DNA of 64,000 nucleotides from Phymorhynchus buccinoides. Lineage: Eukaryota > Mollusca > Gastropoda > Neogastropoda > Raphitomidae. A model generated the notes under the pieces. It had not been told where the DNA came from. It did not search any database and saw only the letters and a list, made by a program, of their open reading frames with translations. Below are positions 45,981-60,631 of this stretch, in pieces (the first letter of the stretch is position 1; each line of letters opens with the position of its first letter). The DNA lies in NCBI GenBank assembly GCA_017654935.2, contig CM065680.1, positions 36,025,155-36,089,154 on the forward strand, given 5' to 3'. The translations under genes and the position numbers were made by a program.

Positions 45981-48900
45981 CTGCCAGAGCCCGCGACTGT
46001 TTTGCCCAGAGAAAAAGCAGTAAGTGCACTTCTGTCATTTGTATCTTTCTTCGCTTATTCAAATGTTTATGGTTTTGTTACGTATCTTTAAAAATTGAGA
46101 AGATCTTGTTAACCCTTTCACCGCCAGCCATGTTTCAGCAAAACATTTCCTTTAAATTTACCTGGGTAGAGAACAAAATCAATCTGCATGCAGTATTGGG
46201 GGTTCTTCTGTGACATATATAAACTAAGGTCTATCCTTACTTCCCAAAACTAAGACAATAGGGTCTTTAGATAATAGACCCCAATTTGATGCCTTTTAAT
46301 GACATAGGTGTTAAATCACTGTGGTGCTAAAATGCGACTTTGGTGGTGAAAGGGTTAAAGAAATGTTTAAAAATCTTTAAAGCTTTAAGATTTAGATACT
46401 AATGAGCGTAGTTTAGGATACCTGGTCATTCTACTAGCCTTCTTCAGTACAGTGGAACCTCCCTTATAAGACCTTCAAAAATCATCCAAAATGAGGTCGT
46501 ATTTGGGAGGGGTCTTATAAGAGAGGTCATTTTAATACTTACAAAGGGCAATGTTTCAGAGAAGTAGGTCTTATGTGGAAGGGAGTCTTATGATGGGAGG
46601 TCTTATAAGGGAGGTTCCACTATACTGGTCATTTACTTTTTAAGGGAGGCCAGTCTTTTGCACATTCTCGGTAACGTCAGTACTTGAACAGGCTTTGTCC
46701 AAGCACATGAATTATTTATTCTTATTACCAGACTTACTGCATCCTCCTTTTCTAGCCTTAGATCATGATTTTTATTTGAGTTAACTTGTGTTAGCTTGGT
46801 GTCTGTTTGCAGGGTGTGTCATTCTGTATGTGTCACATGCTGTCAAGCAATAGTGTGTGTGTGAAAAAAAGGGAAGGTGGGTGGGGATTTGAAAGACCGG
46901 CTGGATTATTTAGATTTCTACTTTAAATTATGTTAAATAATTATTTTTTTATGTTTCTTTTAAAATGTTTTTTGAAACGGTGTCTATAATGTGCATGTGA
47001 AAAAGGGTGGTGGGTGGGGGTGGGGATGAACGGCGTGGGCATTTAATTAAAACAAAAATATATACTTCTTCATAATGTTTTTCTTTTTGATTGTTTTCTC
47101 TCGTAATATTTGTAAAGCGCTCTGAGGATGATTTGTTTTCCATCTAAGAGCGCTATAGAAGTTTTATTTATTATTATTAAATAATTTTTAAAAAATTAAA
47201 AAAATTATGTGTATCATGCATTTGCCGTTTGGTTTCTGTCTGCGACAGGTGCCGAAACCCAAGGAGACCACCAAGTGGGAGAAGTTTGCTCAGCTGAAGG
47301 GCATCCAGTCCAGGAAGAAGGGGAGGATGGCGTGGGACGAAGAGGCCAAGGTAATGTTTGTGGCAAAAAAAACGACAGCGGTAATCGACCGCAATTAGGT
47401 TTGTATTGCAACCAACCATAAAGTCATTCTCTACACCCTTTTGCCAGCCCTGAAAGTGGAAAATGTTGTCCACCAGCCTTTCGCTGGTAACTTTTGTTTT
47501 TTTAACCAGCCAAACCAAAATTTTGACCAGTCAAACTAACTGTATACATTTTTTGTAAAGAAACCACAGTATGGAAAATAAGGCAGATAACCTACCACAG
47601 GTCTATGCTTGAACCAGGCTTGTTCACTCTCCTTTTTCAGACCTTTTTCGAACATGCACTGGCTGGCGAGCATGTAAATTGCGTATAGATTGGGAAAGGA
47701 ATCTCACGCGAAAAAGAACATCGTTTTTTGCCCACTCGCATTTGGCGGGTGAAGTGAATTATAAACTCAACAATTTTTTAGTTCACTCGCCACTTACAGG
47801 GCTGTTGGCACGATAATCGTGTGGCATCATGTGACGTCAGGCAACAATAGCCAGCTATTTTATTTGATCGCTCGATGGAGCGAAAAAGTTCTTGTCGCCG
47901 TTGAAATCGTCTAGAAGCAAGCAGGTCACTCTTTGACCAAGCCACTTTCAAGTGAGCTATGAAGAAAAAACGAGGTGTTTTTAAGTTTCTACACCCAGAT
48001 CGAGACCATTTTCCATTTCAAACGTATTTTGACTGTCACCGTACATGAATGTTTTTCTTCCTTATGAATTTTATAGCTTTACGCATGCAATAGATTTTTA
48101 CACGTTCATTTTTATATCTTTGCTTTCTGAAACCCGTAACATAATAATGTCCTGAATAGATTTATTTGATAGATCCTAAAGTGATCTGTATATTACTGGC
48201 CTAGTCATACAGTTTGCCTGAATGTGTGTGTCTGTGTGTAGTAAATATCATGGCAAAAATTGCTGAAATGGAATTGCTGACACATTATCTCCAGAGATCA
48301 TAATTGCCCAGCTAAAATCGTGCATATGGAATTGCAGCTTAATGCCTTACTTAATGTATATCTGGAGATTGCCATGGAACAACTGTCAAGTTAACTTGAA
48401 GACGAACCTATGATAATTCACTTTTACATTGCTTTCCATTTATAAAAAATGGTTTGGAATATATCACTTAGATCATTGTTCATTGTTGAGAAATAAAACT
48501 TAGTAAGTTTTGCATACTAAACAATAAACACTCATTGTAATGTTGAGCAAATTCTTGTTTTCAAGAAAGTCTGTAACAGCCCTTCAGAGTTAACTTTCAT
48601 TTCCAGTACTTTTATGCAGCCTCGTACTTGCTGATACATCTTGATCATTTCTAACAGCTAATTTCCATTTTTGAAGCTACTTCACCAAGCTAATACATTT
48701 GTAAATAAGTTAATACATTAATAAATAAACCAAAGACTAAACAAAATAGTTAACTTTGCCATCCAAAGGTTTGGTTAAGAACACAATTTTTTTCAAATAT
48801 ACAGCCATTTATAGCAGTTAAATGTATTTTCATATAATAGACAATTTTCGGGAGAAGAAAAAAGGGAGAGCACTACGTGAAAATTAGAGTAGTCTACCTT

Positions 48901-51900
48901 GAACGAATCAGTCAAACCATACATAACAACAAACACAGCACGAGGCGAGTTCATTGGGCAAGTGTAACTTCCTGTTTGTGTTTGAGTACTTTGACCGATT
49001 CTGTCAAGCAGGATCACTCGCCATGAGATTACTTCCCTCAACTATTTGCGAACATTTCCTATTACGTTAATTTTGGTGATCTTAAAGACACACTGACCCA
49101 CCACGATTAAGTCCCTTGTTTTTTCTCTGGGTAGCTGTGACCCACATACAAATGCCCCCAACTTCATAGCAGCGCCCAACGATTATTCCCTGTCGACGGC
49201 GTATTTTGGTACTTTTCTGATTTTTTTTTACGATAACTAAACAAACTCAAACAATAAAGTGTTTGGTATCAAAAGAAAGAGCAAACATGGTTATTGTAAA
49301 ATGTATTCGATATCTGCTAACGTGTAGGTATGACGTTCTCTTAAAGTAATAAAGGTTACTGAGTTAAAAAAAAATTGTTTACATTCTATTCTGTTCAACA
49401 CAACACCAAAATAGGGGTAAAACGGGGAAATAATGCTTCGTTCTTACCTTCAAATCATCCAGGAATTATTATATAATCCATATACAAGAGAACACGAACA
49501 CACGACACGACACAAAGAGGTGCAGGTACAGATTCATCTTCAGAATCACTGCTTTGCAGTACATCATCGAACAAAAATCTTTCATCTTCTTCCTCACGTG
49601 TTTCCACTTCTGTCACTATCTTCATCACCCGACCCACATTGTAAAATTATTTCAAGCACCTCTTTGGCGGAGAAATGCAACCCACGCTTGTGGTTAGCAG
49701 ACATTTTTTCGCCAGTGAAATTCCTGACTGCTTAGTCGGGAAAACCCGATACCGGGTTCAGCATTCCAATCTCACATTCTTGCACGTGCACACGTTAGAG
49801 GCATCCAAACTAGCAACGATAACCTAGCTAAGATATCCATAGAACGCATTTAAGAGAGGTTGTTTCCCTTACACCGAAAATGGGGAAGCTAGAGAATTTT
49901 TCAAAGTTCATGCAGCCAGTGACTGCAGCACCGTCTCCCGGTTCAGTCTCTGCAGCAGCAGTAGGGTGCTGCACCGTCTCCCGGTTCAGATCCTGCAGCA
50001 GCAGTAGGGTGCTGGACCGTCTCCCGGTTCAGATCCTGCAGCAGCAGTAGGGTGCTGGACCGTCTCCCGGTTCAGATCCTGCAGCAGCAGTAGGGTGCTG
50101 CACCGTCTCCCGGTTCAGATCCTGCAGCAGCAGTAGGGTGCTGCACCGTCTCCCGGTTCAGATCCTGCAGCAGCAGTAGGGTGCTGCACCATCTCCCGGT
50201 TCAGTCCTGCAGCAGCAGTAGGGTGCTGCACCGTCTCCCGGTTCAGTCTCTGCAGCAGCAGTAGGGTGCTGCACCGTCTCCCGGTTCAGTCTCTGCAGCA
50301 GCAGTAGGATGCTGCACCGTCTCCCGGTTCAGTCTCTGCAGCAGCAGTAGGGTGCTGCACCGTCTCCCGGTTCAGTCTCTGCAGCAGCAGTAGGGTGCTG
50401 CACCGTCTCCTGGTTCAGATCCTGCAGCAGCCATACGTGACCAACCCGTTGCGAAAAGGTTAAGTACTATTAGCAATACAAACCACGGTGATATTTCTCA
50501 CAGTTGAGATAATAAAGTAGTCTTGAATGGAGTATGAATAACAATCCTTTTATGATTGCAGCAATACAAACCGCGATGGGGCTACAATCGGAAAGACCCC
50601 TCCAAGAGTTGGGCACTGGAGGTACCCGAGAATGCTGGTGAGATTTTGTTTTACTACCTGCATTATTTATGACTTTGTAAATCTCGCAATTTCTGTCTGT
50701 TCATGGCTGACAATGTTAAGACGATAACATTTGAACGGAATTTTGCATGCACATAGGCACCTAGGTTATCTAGGCCAAGACCAAAAATGAAGGTCATTGG
50801 TCAAAGGTCAAGGTCACTGGAGCAGAAAATGTGCTGCGCAGTGTCTTAACGCTCGTGTTAAGTAATTTAGAATATGAAGTGTAAGAGATTGCTGGAGCTG
50901 CTAATTCTACATGTTACTACACTAATTCTACATTAAACATTTGACTATTTTGATCAGATTGTTGACACTCCTCTATGGTTGGTAGTAGCGGTCTATATAA
51001 ATATCATAAATAAATGGCATGAGAAGTGTTATGCTTTTGGGGTTTTTTCATTAAAAAAAATTTTAACTTTAAAATGGGACATGGTTTTCAAGAGGAAAAA
51101 ATATAAAACAAGAAGCCATAAGCAGTGATGTCCTGAGGCCCCGAGACAGAGTCCTATTAAAACTGAAAATGTCCTATTGTGTTTTGCCCTGTCTGGGCAA
51201 ATTTACTATTCAATTTTAACACTGGCAGGATTGTCTAATGTCTTATTGATTTTTGCAAGAGCCAGGATATTGTCCTATTGATTTTTCTTGTCTCGGGACA
51301 GTTTCATTCGATCCCAGGTGCATCATTGCATAAGATTTAACTTTCTTAGAATTACAGTAGTTTAAGACTTTTGTTTGCCAAATGTTAATGTGGTGATGTT
51401 GTTTTTGTTCTTTGTTTATATTTGTTTGAAATTTACTGTTTAAAAGGAGTCAGAAAGAAATTCAGTTTATTTGTTTTTTAAATTACTACTGTGCTGTTAA
51501 AATTACTCCTTTTTTACGTTTTTTGTTTCAGATCCAATGGAAGATCAGTTTGAAAAGCTGAAAAAACAAAAGAAAGAGAGCGTTGCAAAGAACGAGTTGC
51601 AACGCCTTAGGAACATCGCCAGAGGAACAAAATCCAAAGGTACTCTGCTACACACTTGCCATATTGCCGTTTTCTTGAAAATAAAGTTTTATAATGGACA
51701 CCAAGTAGATGAATGCATTTTTTACATGTAATACTGGAATTATGAAAATCTTTAAACAATTGACAGGCATCAGAATTGTCAGAGGATCAGAGGATTAAGA
51801 ATTTCTGACAGAGGATTGGCTTCTGTTGTCAGAGGTTTTGCCTTTTGATTCAGTATTATCCTTTGAGCTAATAGCATTTAGAAGTGATTTATCACTATAT

Positions 51901-54900
51901 TAGCCTTTTTGGTGGTGTTCGGAACTCATTTCAATGTTGTCCCTCTTCAGTCTAGGGCCTAGATAGCCCTTACCACGGTTTTCAGAGGATTGGACTTCTG
52001 ACTATTCTGATGCCTGAATTGACTCTCATTGAGCGTTCTTTAAAATCAATGATGGCATTATCTTTGTTGTTTTTTATGGGGGAAAAGGAGATAGAGTTAT
52101 TGAAAATTAAAAGGGCAGGGCCCAAAATATTTGCCTAATAAATCAAGTTTTTCCCATTATTGAGGTCCTTTTGTTTCTATTTTTTATGGAATATATTTCT
52201 ATTCCCTATCAAACATTTGTTTCTTCTTCTACGCTAATTTTAAATTGGATATAGTAATACCAAAGATATTCTAAAAGGGTAAGATGGATTACTTAAGAGC
52301 TCGGCGAACCGGGCTGATAGAGTTATCGTTAGTGGGGACAGTACACTTTTCACAGTGGAGGCTATCCAAAAACTCAGACTGGAACTTGAACGGAGAATTC
52401 AACTGGCCTATCGACGTGTAAAATGTGTCCTGTTTAAAAGGGACATAACCAGTGTTTCTGTCCTCACTACTCATATAGGGAAAAGAGACCGGATGTTTGT
52501 CTTCCCCTATACAGTCTTTGGTAATACTAGTAGGGGATGCTTATATCACGTATTTCCCCCTTTTTTCCCCCACAAAATCATGATAATATATTGATATAGT
52601 CACCCACGAGAGTAGATGCAATCAATATTGATGAACGTCCATTATCAGACATCTGCATTGTTCTCAGATTTTTGTTGTTATTATAATCAAATATGGCTGT
52701 TTTATTTCAAAGACATTTATGCGAATGCACTTACTGATTTTGATTTCATGGATATGGGCTCTGATTGTTCTGAAAAAACAACAACAACACTGGGCAATGT
52801 GTATGTGTGTCGTGTGCACATGTGCGTGCACGCACATGATAGCATGTGTTTGTCTTTATGTGTGTGTACTCATGTGTTCATGTGTTTCAGTTCCTGGGGT
52901 GGGGCTGACGCCCACAGAAAAGCCCTCAAAGGGCCAGTTGGAGACTGCTCTTGCTGTCACTCACCGGTCCACGGCCTCTGTCGGGCAGTTCCAGGAGAGA
53001 CTGCCCAAAGAGAAACAGAAGGGAATAAAAAGAAAGGTGAGCTGTGATTTTTTTTCTGTCCTAAAGTTGTTGTGATCTATCATATTTTGTTATTATGCTG
53101 TGAACTGATACAAAACCATTATGAACCCAAGAAAGTTTGCACACTGGTTAAAACATGAATAACATTTCTTCCTTTACCAATTCCTTTTTCCAAATTTATA
53201 TCCCGAGTTTTACAAAACTGCATATTACTTATGATATCGTCAAGCGTATGTTGTGTATGTGTCTGAAATTTGTGCCAGACTAATTTATAACTCACAAGTT
53301 TCTTCTTCTTCTGCGTTCCATGGCCATATGGCCGCAATGGGTAAGGTACGTATGTGTCCGATTTTCAGTTTTCACTGGTCTCCCGGCTGCATACAGCCAA
53401 CACATTCCGATTTCGGAGGAGCTCAAAGAAGATAAATTATTTGGAAGATTTTTTTTTTTAAAGCAGGAGAATGGGCCAATAAGTCAGAAAGATAGATGAT
53501 AGAAAGCAAAGGGAAAAGGCAGAGTCCAAGAGAGTGGCAGATTAGAGGAAGTTAGAAGCACAGAACTTCCAGAAGGTGGGGGAACTATTTTTTTTATGAA
53601 AGACCCCCAGGTGTCTTCTCTGGGAACTCACAAGTTTGTTCTATTACCTATGATGTTGTCAAGTGTGCGTTGTGTGTGTCTGAAATTTGTGCCAGACTAA
53701 TTTATTACTAGCAAGTTTATTCTATAAAGGGTATGATCCGATCATGATGTTAATGAGGTTGTAGTTTTTTACACAAACATGGTCAACAAAGGCATTGATT
53801 GTTACTGTGAATTGATATTTAACAAAATTCTCATGTCTATGTTCTCATTTAAGGTTCTTTTGATACAATGCTGCAAAATGTGTAGGGAGTAGGCGTGGGA
53901 AAGGTTTGTAAATGAATCAATATTAGTTCTAAGCATTTTCAAAGATGCTGGAGATCTGTTTTCGTATTATTATTTTTTCCATTGTTTGGCATGCCAGTCA
54001 ATTTCTTTTGGATGTGGGGAAACTTAGAGAGAGAGAAAAATAGAGATTTTACGCCTTCTGAGTCACCAGACTAAAGAGCTCTATGATTTTATTTTATACC
54101 CTGAAGGCAGTGGGGTTTCTCCCTGCTCTTATCGACTTTTTAACTGCTGTGGGCTTTATATGTGCATAAAACGCACATGTCAGACTTGCTTTAAGTCCCC
54201 ATCCGAAGGACTTGACGTTCAGTTCGATTTTCCTGTCAAACTGGAAAGAAAGGGCGAAACCAGGATTCGAACCCAGGTCACTCACACATTGAGTTATTGA
54301 TTTGTGCTATTGCTATTGACTTGTCATGAACGAAGTTAAAGTGGAATCTGGATTTAAAGGAGATTTTATAGGGTATCTGTTGTGAAATGTTTCAATTGTT
54401 CCTTCTCTGTGGTTGCAGTTCCTGGTTACTGAAGATGACGAGAAGGAGGCACAGAAGAAGATTCTAAAGAGAATTTCAGAATCTTCCTCCGTTGTGGATT
54501 CCAACAGGGCTGCTAATGCTCTGCAGGCGAAAGAAGAAAGAGAAAGGTAATGTAATGTAAATCGATAAATACAAAAATCCCTGGTTTAATGAGGCTTCAT
54601 ACTACTCCTTCAGTCCTTGCCAACACGAAAGGGCAATAATTTTAGGCCAGAACTGCCGATGCCCCCTGGTGACGAGTCAGGAGCAGATAATTTTCTGTGG
54701 CTATATACTACTAGTTCCTGACAGGCAAGGGTGATAATCTTAAGTAGGGGGCGTTCGCATCTCAGGTCTAGAGACAGGGGCAGAGAATGTTCGGTATAAA
54801 GCCTCATTGTTAACCAGCATACTGGAATTATAAACCAGCCATTTGTCCTTCAAAAGAAATAATCCAGGCATAGTTTGTCATGTTTGTATTCTTATATAAA

Positions 54901-56590
54901 CTAATGCTTTCTTTAACTTGCTAGTGTATGGTTTGTATTGAATGTAGTAGTAGGAGTGGGAAGCAAATGTTGAAATGTTGTTGAACACAAGAAAACACAT
55001 CAGGTTTTACATTGGAAAAAAAAATCTGAATAAGTAAGATAATAAATCATAAATAACACCACACAAAAAGACAAAGTTTGCGTATTAAAAAAAAATCTAA
55101 ACTGTGTTCGGATTTCATGCATGGAAAAAAAAGTATAAAAAAAGAAAAGAAAAAAACACCTAAACAAACACCCCCCCCCCCCCACCCACACACACACACA
55201 CACCACATACACAAAAAAGAAGAAAAACACCCACCAAAAAACTGAAGTACTTTCCCCCTGTCCTTTATTAACAAAAGTCTTGTAACTTTAAGAAATTGAT
55301 ATCTTGATGTCATTGTCAGATTATCTGTAGAGCCATGATTGTTAAAATAAGTGGAGGCTGTAACTATAATCAATGCTCCTTTTTGAGATTGTCTAATGAA
55401 GTATGGATCAAGCGATAGCTGTCTTATGCTGATGCAGATAGTATAAGAATACCTAATCACAAATTAAGGTATCGCACATATCTAGTCACAAATTTGCCTG
55501 ATTTTTATCAGATCATTTGAAAATGTTGGGGTTTTGCGTGTGTTTTTGTGTACACTGATACAGTTAATAGCAGTGAAAAATAAGATGACAAATATTCTTA
55601 TTTATTTCAACTACAGTGGACCTCCCTTATTAACCCTTTCACCGCTAATGTCGCATTTTAGGACCACAATGGTTATGACCCAAGTCAGTAAAAGGTGTGA
55701 AAATAAGATATGTTTTCATCCTATAACCTTATGTTATTAATGTTGGGAGATAAGGAAAGGCTTTATTTGACACATGTCATAAGGCGATTCACTGTATTGC
55801 TGACACCAACTTTTCTTTACCCAGGTAAATTTGACAGAATTTTTTTAGCTAAAAATGGCTGGCGGCAAAAGGGTTAAAAAAAATAACCTGTTATTTTCTC
55901 CGAGACATTGCCCTTTGTAAATATTAAAATTAATTACCTCCCTTATACAATTCCCTCCCATTTGAGGGTCAAAATAGAGAAAATGTGTTGATATGAATGT
56001 GATGCTATAATTAAGAATCAATGTATATATTGTACATAATGTTACTTTCCCACTCCCCACCCTCTTCCCTGTTTTTGTAACTTGTTTGTTTCTTTGTTTA
56101 TTTCCCCTCTTTGCCCCTTTCTTTATTGTTTACCACTTTGGAATCTTTAGTTCCTTCGTTTTTTGTGTGTGTGTTTTTACGGATGGCTTGATGAAAAAAA
56201 GTATATTATTTGCTTATTCAATGTTCCATCTGGAAATAAAATTTTGACTTGACTTGACTTGAGACCTCATTTTGGATGATTTTTTGAAGGTCTTATAAGG
56301 GAGGTTCCACTGTATAGCCTATAGTGTAGGAATGGTAACATATCATGGTCATTGTATAATTATGCTGATTTTTTCTTTGTTTCAGGGCTGCTTCCAAAAA
56401 AGAGGGTGAAGGGAAAAGAAAGGCGGGCAGCAAAGGAAAAGGGGGCAAGGGATTGAAAGGGGCAAAAGGAAAGAAAGGGGGGATGGGAGGAAAAGGGGGG
56501 ATGGGAGGAAAAGGGGGGATGGGAGGAAAAGGGGGGAAAGGAAGCAAAGCAGGAACAGGGAAAAAGACTGGTGGTAAAAAGAGACATTAA
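45981..56590 (+). pseudogene. RRS1: RRS1 second copy, exons 4-10 only
   Basis: Exons: 45981-46019, 47249-47350, 50562-50637, 51532-51639, 52891-53036, 54419-54546 and 56386-56590. All splice sites and frames are intact. The only coding difference that I noticed is an extra GGMGGK hexapeptide (three instead of two) in the last exon. Exons 1-3, the start codon and the promoter are absent because the block starts in intron 3. It is therefore either a promoterless partial tandem copy or the second allele placed in line by the assembler. The intact frames argue against an old pseudogene. Confidence 0.9.
49921..50430 (+). repeat. 43-bp minisatellite, second-lap copy
   Basis: Twelve units with the same period as 28461-28965. 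The seventh reads CACCATCTCCC and lacks one base after CAGT. Confidence 0.95.
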
Positions 56591-58535
56591 GAAGGGTGAA
56601 CTGGAAATACCCTGTTTATCTGTACTTAGGTTAATGTCAGAAGATGGGAGAATGAGAGTGCATGTGATTCTGAGAGGAAAGAACAGAAGAACCGTTGGAA
56701 TATTAAATATGAACGAAAAATGGCATTTTGTCGTATTTTGTATTATGATGAGAGTTATGTGTGTCAGACCTCTTTTCTGCCATGTTTAATCATTAATCCC
56801 CTCACCTCCTGCCCCATCCCTCCTCATGATTTTACTGGTAGGGTTAAAAGAGACCATGAAACCTCTGTGTTGTAAACGTTTGACATTGTTAAGTTTCTAT
56901 GTGTTTAAATGTTAAGTTTGTATGTGTACTTTTAAATGCTTTGGTTGTTTTACAATTTCATGCCAATCAGGTTGTACCATCAAAATCTGGTCTTCATTTG
57001 GACTTCTTGGGCAGATAAGGAAAACATTGAAATATGATTCTGTGACTGATTGTAAGTCATTTGTTTTTACTTTTAAGTTTCTTTAGTACATAGATTTCCC
57101 CATATACATAAGGCCTAATTTACAGAACAAAACAACCACCAACCAACCAACAAATAAACAACCCCCCGATAAAATTAAAAAAAAAGAAGAAAGTATCCAA
57201 CTTAAACAAGTTTTCCATTGAGTTTGAATGTTGATTAGTTTTGCTTTGATTTTATAAGCTGTACTGTCCAAAAAAAGAAACATAGGTGTCAAAGAGCTGG
57301 AAGGATGTAACTAAACTACGGAAAATGACCACTTGCTTATTTGTTTATTGTGTGCTTTGAGCGCTAGTCGCATGACCACAGTGGAAATATTTTGGAAAGT
57401 ATTGAAATTCAAAATAAATTATATTCTAAAAAAGTGTGTTTCTTTTTTTAGGGACAATATTGTAATGTTTTGTTTTCTTTCATAATACAAATTGGAAAGG
57501 GAATGAAACGTTAGGATTTCAAATGAAATTTCGATTGTGATTGTAAACAGTTTCATAATTTACATTTGAATGAAAAAGACATGGGTGTTTCAACAAAATC
57601 CTTGAAAACCTAAAAATCTGGGGCCAAGGGCGGTAAGTCAAATACAGGTGTTCTGTGACTCCATTTTAAAGAAAGAGACGCAGAGAAGCAAAAGCAGTAC
57701 ATTATTTCAACAGTCAAAACACCGAACGGGAACAGTTGTCACGCATAGAAGTAATTATGTGTCACAGCGAAAATACCAAAAAAACAGACGTAAGCATGTA
57801 TAAGTCATAAAAAATATTTATTTCATATTTTAAAAATGGTAAAAGAGAAAAAGGGTAAATCTGGTACATGGAACAGATGGGGGATGAGAAGTGTGTAGAA
57901 AAGTACTATTTTATTCAGTGAGATTATCACATCAAGAAAACAAACTATATCACTGCACGCATTTAAAATCAAAGTCATTGCTTGAGAAAACGTTCACATC
58001 AGCAAGCTGAAATGTGTTTCAAAACAAGTCCACAACTATCCAATACTTCAATGCATATAAACAAGTCATTGTATAAATGAGACAAAACAAACTCGGCTTT
58101 AAACACATAAAAACAGTAGCAGTTTTCATGTTTCAAAAGTTTCTCGTTCTTGTTTAAAAAGTGAAAATGACCAAAAGACATCTGTACATATCACAGATCA
58201 GGGCCCGTGAGAATCAAGTATGTACAACGGGGTTCACATCAGTTGCAACAGTTATGTTTTCAGAATGAGAAAATGACATGTTAATCACAGGAATGGTACA
58301 TAAATGGGGCTGATCATCACAAAACGATGGCAAATGGAAAGCAATGTGGTGGTTTTGGTTGGGTGATGAAGGGGTATATAAAGAAACAAACAAGACTGTG
58401 CAGAACACTTCGGACTGCACAGTATATTTTTCAATAAGCGTATCAATTCTCACACAGATAGATATGTGTGTACAGATATACACACCGACTGACACACACA
58501 CACATGCAGTTTGCATACATTTACACAAACACACA

Positions 58536-58571
<36 letters not shown>

Positions 58572-58755
58572 ACACACTCATGCAGACAAAGTGGGAATCA
58601 AACATTGAAAATGCATGATGGACTAAAAGTAACTTCTTGTCTGTCGCATGATCCGATGACAAACACCAAGTCATGTCAATCCCCATCACCTCTCAAGGAA
58701 AGAAAGTACATTCCCATTGTATTAAAATATTTGATGAAAATGAGAAATAGACAAC

Positions 58756-59255
58756 NNNNNNNNNNNNNNNNNNNNNNNNNNNNNNNNNNNNNNNNNNNNN
58801 NNNNNNNNNNNNNNNNNNNNNNNNNNNNNNNNNNNNNNNNNNNNNNNNNNNNNNNNNNNNNNNNNNNNNNNNNNNNNNNNNNNNNNNNNNNNNNNNNNNN
58901 NNNNNNNNNNNNNNNNNNNNNNNNNNNNNNNNNNNNNNNNNNNNNNNNNNNNNNNNNNNNNNNNNNNNNNNNNNNNNNNNNNNNNNNNNNNNNNNNNNNN
59001 NNNNNNNNNNNNNNNNNNNNNNNNNNNNNNNNNNNNNNNNNNNNNNNNNNNNNNNNNNNNNNNNNNNNNNNNNNNNNNNNNNNNNNNNNNNNNNNNNNNN
59101 NNNNNNNNNNNNNNNNNNNNNNNNNNNNNNNNNNNNNNNNNNNNNNNNNNNNNNNNNNNNNNNNNNNNNNNNNNNNNNNNNNNNNNNNNNNNNNNNNNNN
59201 NNNNNNNNNNNNNNNNNNNNNNNNNNNNNNNNNNNNNNNNNNNNNNNNNNNNNNN
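58756..59255. other. Assembly gap of exactly 500 N
   Basis: A round-number N run of the kind scaffolders insert when true distance is unknown. Open frames drawn across it are meaningless. Confidence 0.99.
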
Positions 59256-60485
59256 TTAAAGCAAGTTTCGCTGCGTACATGGTGCGTTTTATGCACATAT
59301 AAAGCCCTAAGGTGTCATAATCTCGTTAAAAACTGGTCGTGTTATAAGATTGTCCATGTCTGGTAGAACCTGCCACTTATGGCCACGCTCATCTTCAGGG
59401 TATCCATACCAAACATAGGAAGGCTTCACTTTTAGTGTTCAGTGTGTGCCTTTCTCACGATAATGGCGTAAAGATCATCTCTATTTGAGATCTCTCAAGT
59501 TTCCCCGCACTCCACAAAATATTGAAACTGCAATGGACAACATTCATAGTGGAAAAAATAATATACTAAAACAGATCTCCTCATGTTGAAAATGCTTAGA
59601 CTAATGTTGATTCATTTACAAACCTTTCCCAACGCCTACTCCTACAACATTTGCAGGCATTGTATCAAAAGAACCTTAAATGAGAACATAGACTGAGAAT
59701 TTGTTAAATATCATTCACAGTATCAATCAAGCCTTTGTTGACCATGTTTGGTGTAAAACTACAACCTCCATTAACATCATGATCGATCATTACCCTTTAT
59801 GAATAAACTTGCTAGAATAAATTAGTCTGGGCCAAAGTTCAGACACACACACGCACCTTGGCAACATCATAGGTAATGAGAGACAAACTTGTGGAGTTCC
59901 CAAGAAGACACCGGGGTCTTTCATAAAAAAAATAGTTTCCCCGTCACCTTCTGGAGTTCTGTGCTTCTAACTTCCTCTAATCTGCCACTCTCTGGACTCC
60001 TGCCTTTTTCCCTTTGCTTTCTATCCTCTCTCTTCTGACTTATTGGCCCATTCCTCCTGCTTTAAAAAAAAAAATCTTCATAATTTATCTTCTTGAGCTC
60101 CTCCGAATCGGAAGGTGTTTGGCTGTAATGCGCCGGGAGAACCAGTGAACATCTGAAAATCCGGACCATACGTACCTTAACCCATGCGGACATATGGCCA
60201 TGGAACGCAGAAGAAAAGAAGAAACTTGTGAGTTATAAATTAAAGTCTGGCACAAATTTTCAGACGACACCAACATAACGCTTGACTATATCATAAGTAA
60301 TATGCAGTTTTGTAAAACTCGGGATATAATTTGTAAAAAGGAATTGTTAAAGGAAGAATGTTATTCATGTTTTAACCATTGGTGCAAACTTTTCTTGGTT
60401 CATAATGGTTTTGTATCAGTTCACAGCATAATAACCAAATTGATAGATCACCACAACTTTAGGAACAGAAAAAAATCACACTCAC

Positions 60486-60631
60486 CTTTCTTTTTATTCC
60501 CTCTAGTTTCGCTTTGGGCAGTCTCTCCTGGCACTGCCCGCAGAGCCGTGGACCGGTGAGTGACAGCATAGAGCAGTCTCCACACGGCCTTTGAGGGCTT
60601 TTTTCCTGGGGCTTCAGCCCCACCCCAGGAA
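60486..60631 (-). pseudogene. RRS1: RRS1 exon 8, inverted third copy
   Basis: Flanked by TTCAG and GTGAG. The text starts VPGVGL-like (GGGGTGGGGCTGAAGCCCC) and ends AAAAAGAAAG, but internal indels break the frame around the KPSKGQLE and TASVGQF segments. Confidence 0.8.

Larger units (their letters stand above)
44863..58755 (+). repeat. Duplicated block, second lap (direct, interrupted by gap)
   Basis: Begins inside a channel exon at TTGCTTCAACGGAAGTACAT, which equals 23187 onward, and ends at ACAAC just before the N run, which equals 37294. It contains the same MITEs, SINE, minisatellite and RRS1 exons 4-10. Coordinate offset drifts from 21676 to about 21461 through indels. Its MITEs lie at 45449-45852, about 46100-46340 and 46450-46622. 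The last has a mutated end (CCACTATAC for CCACTGTAC). Confidence 0.95.

Noticed and set aside
58344..59366. 340-, 206- and 201-codon frames
   Set aside because: They run through 500 N and are not real sequence.
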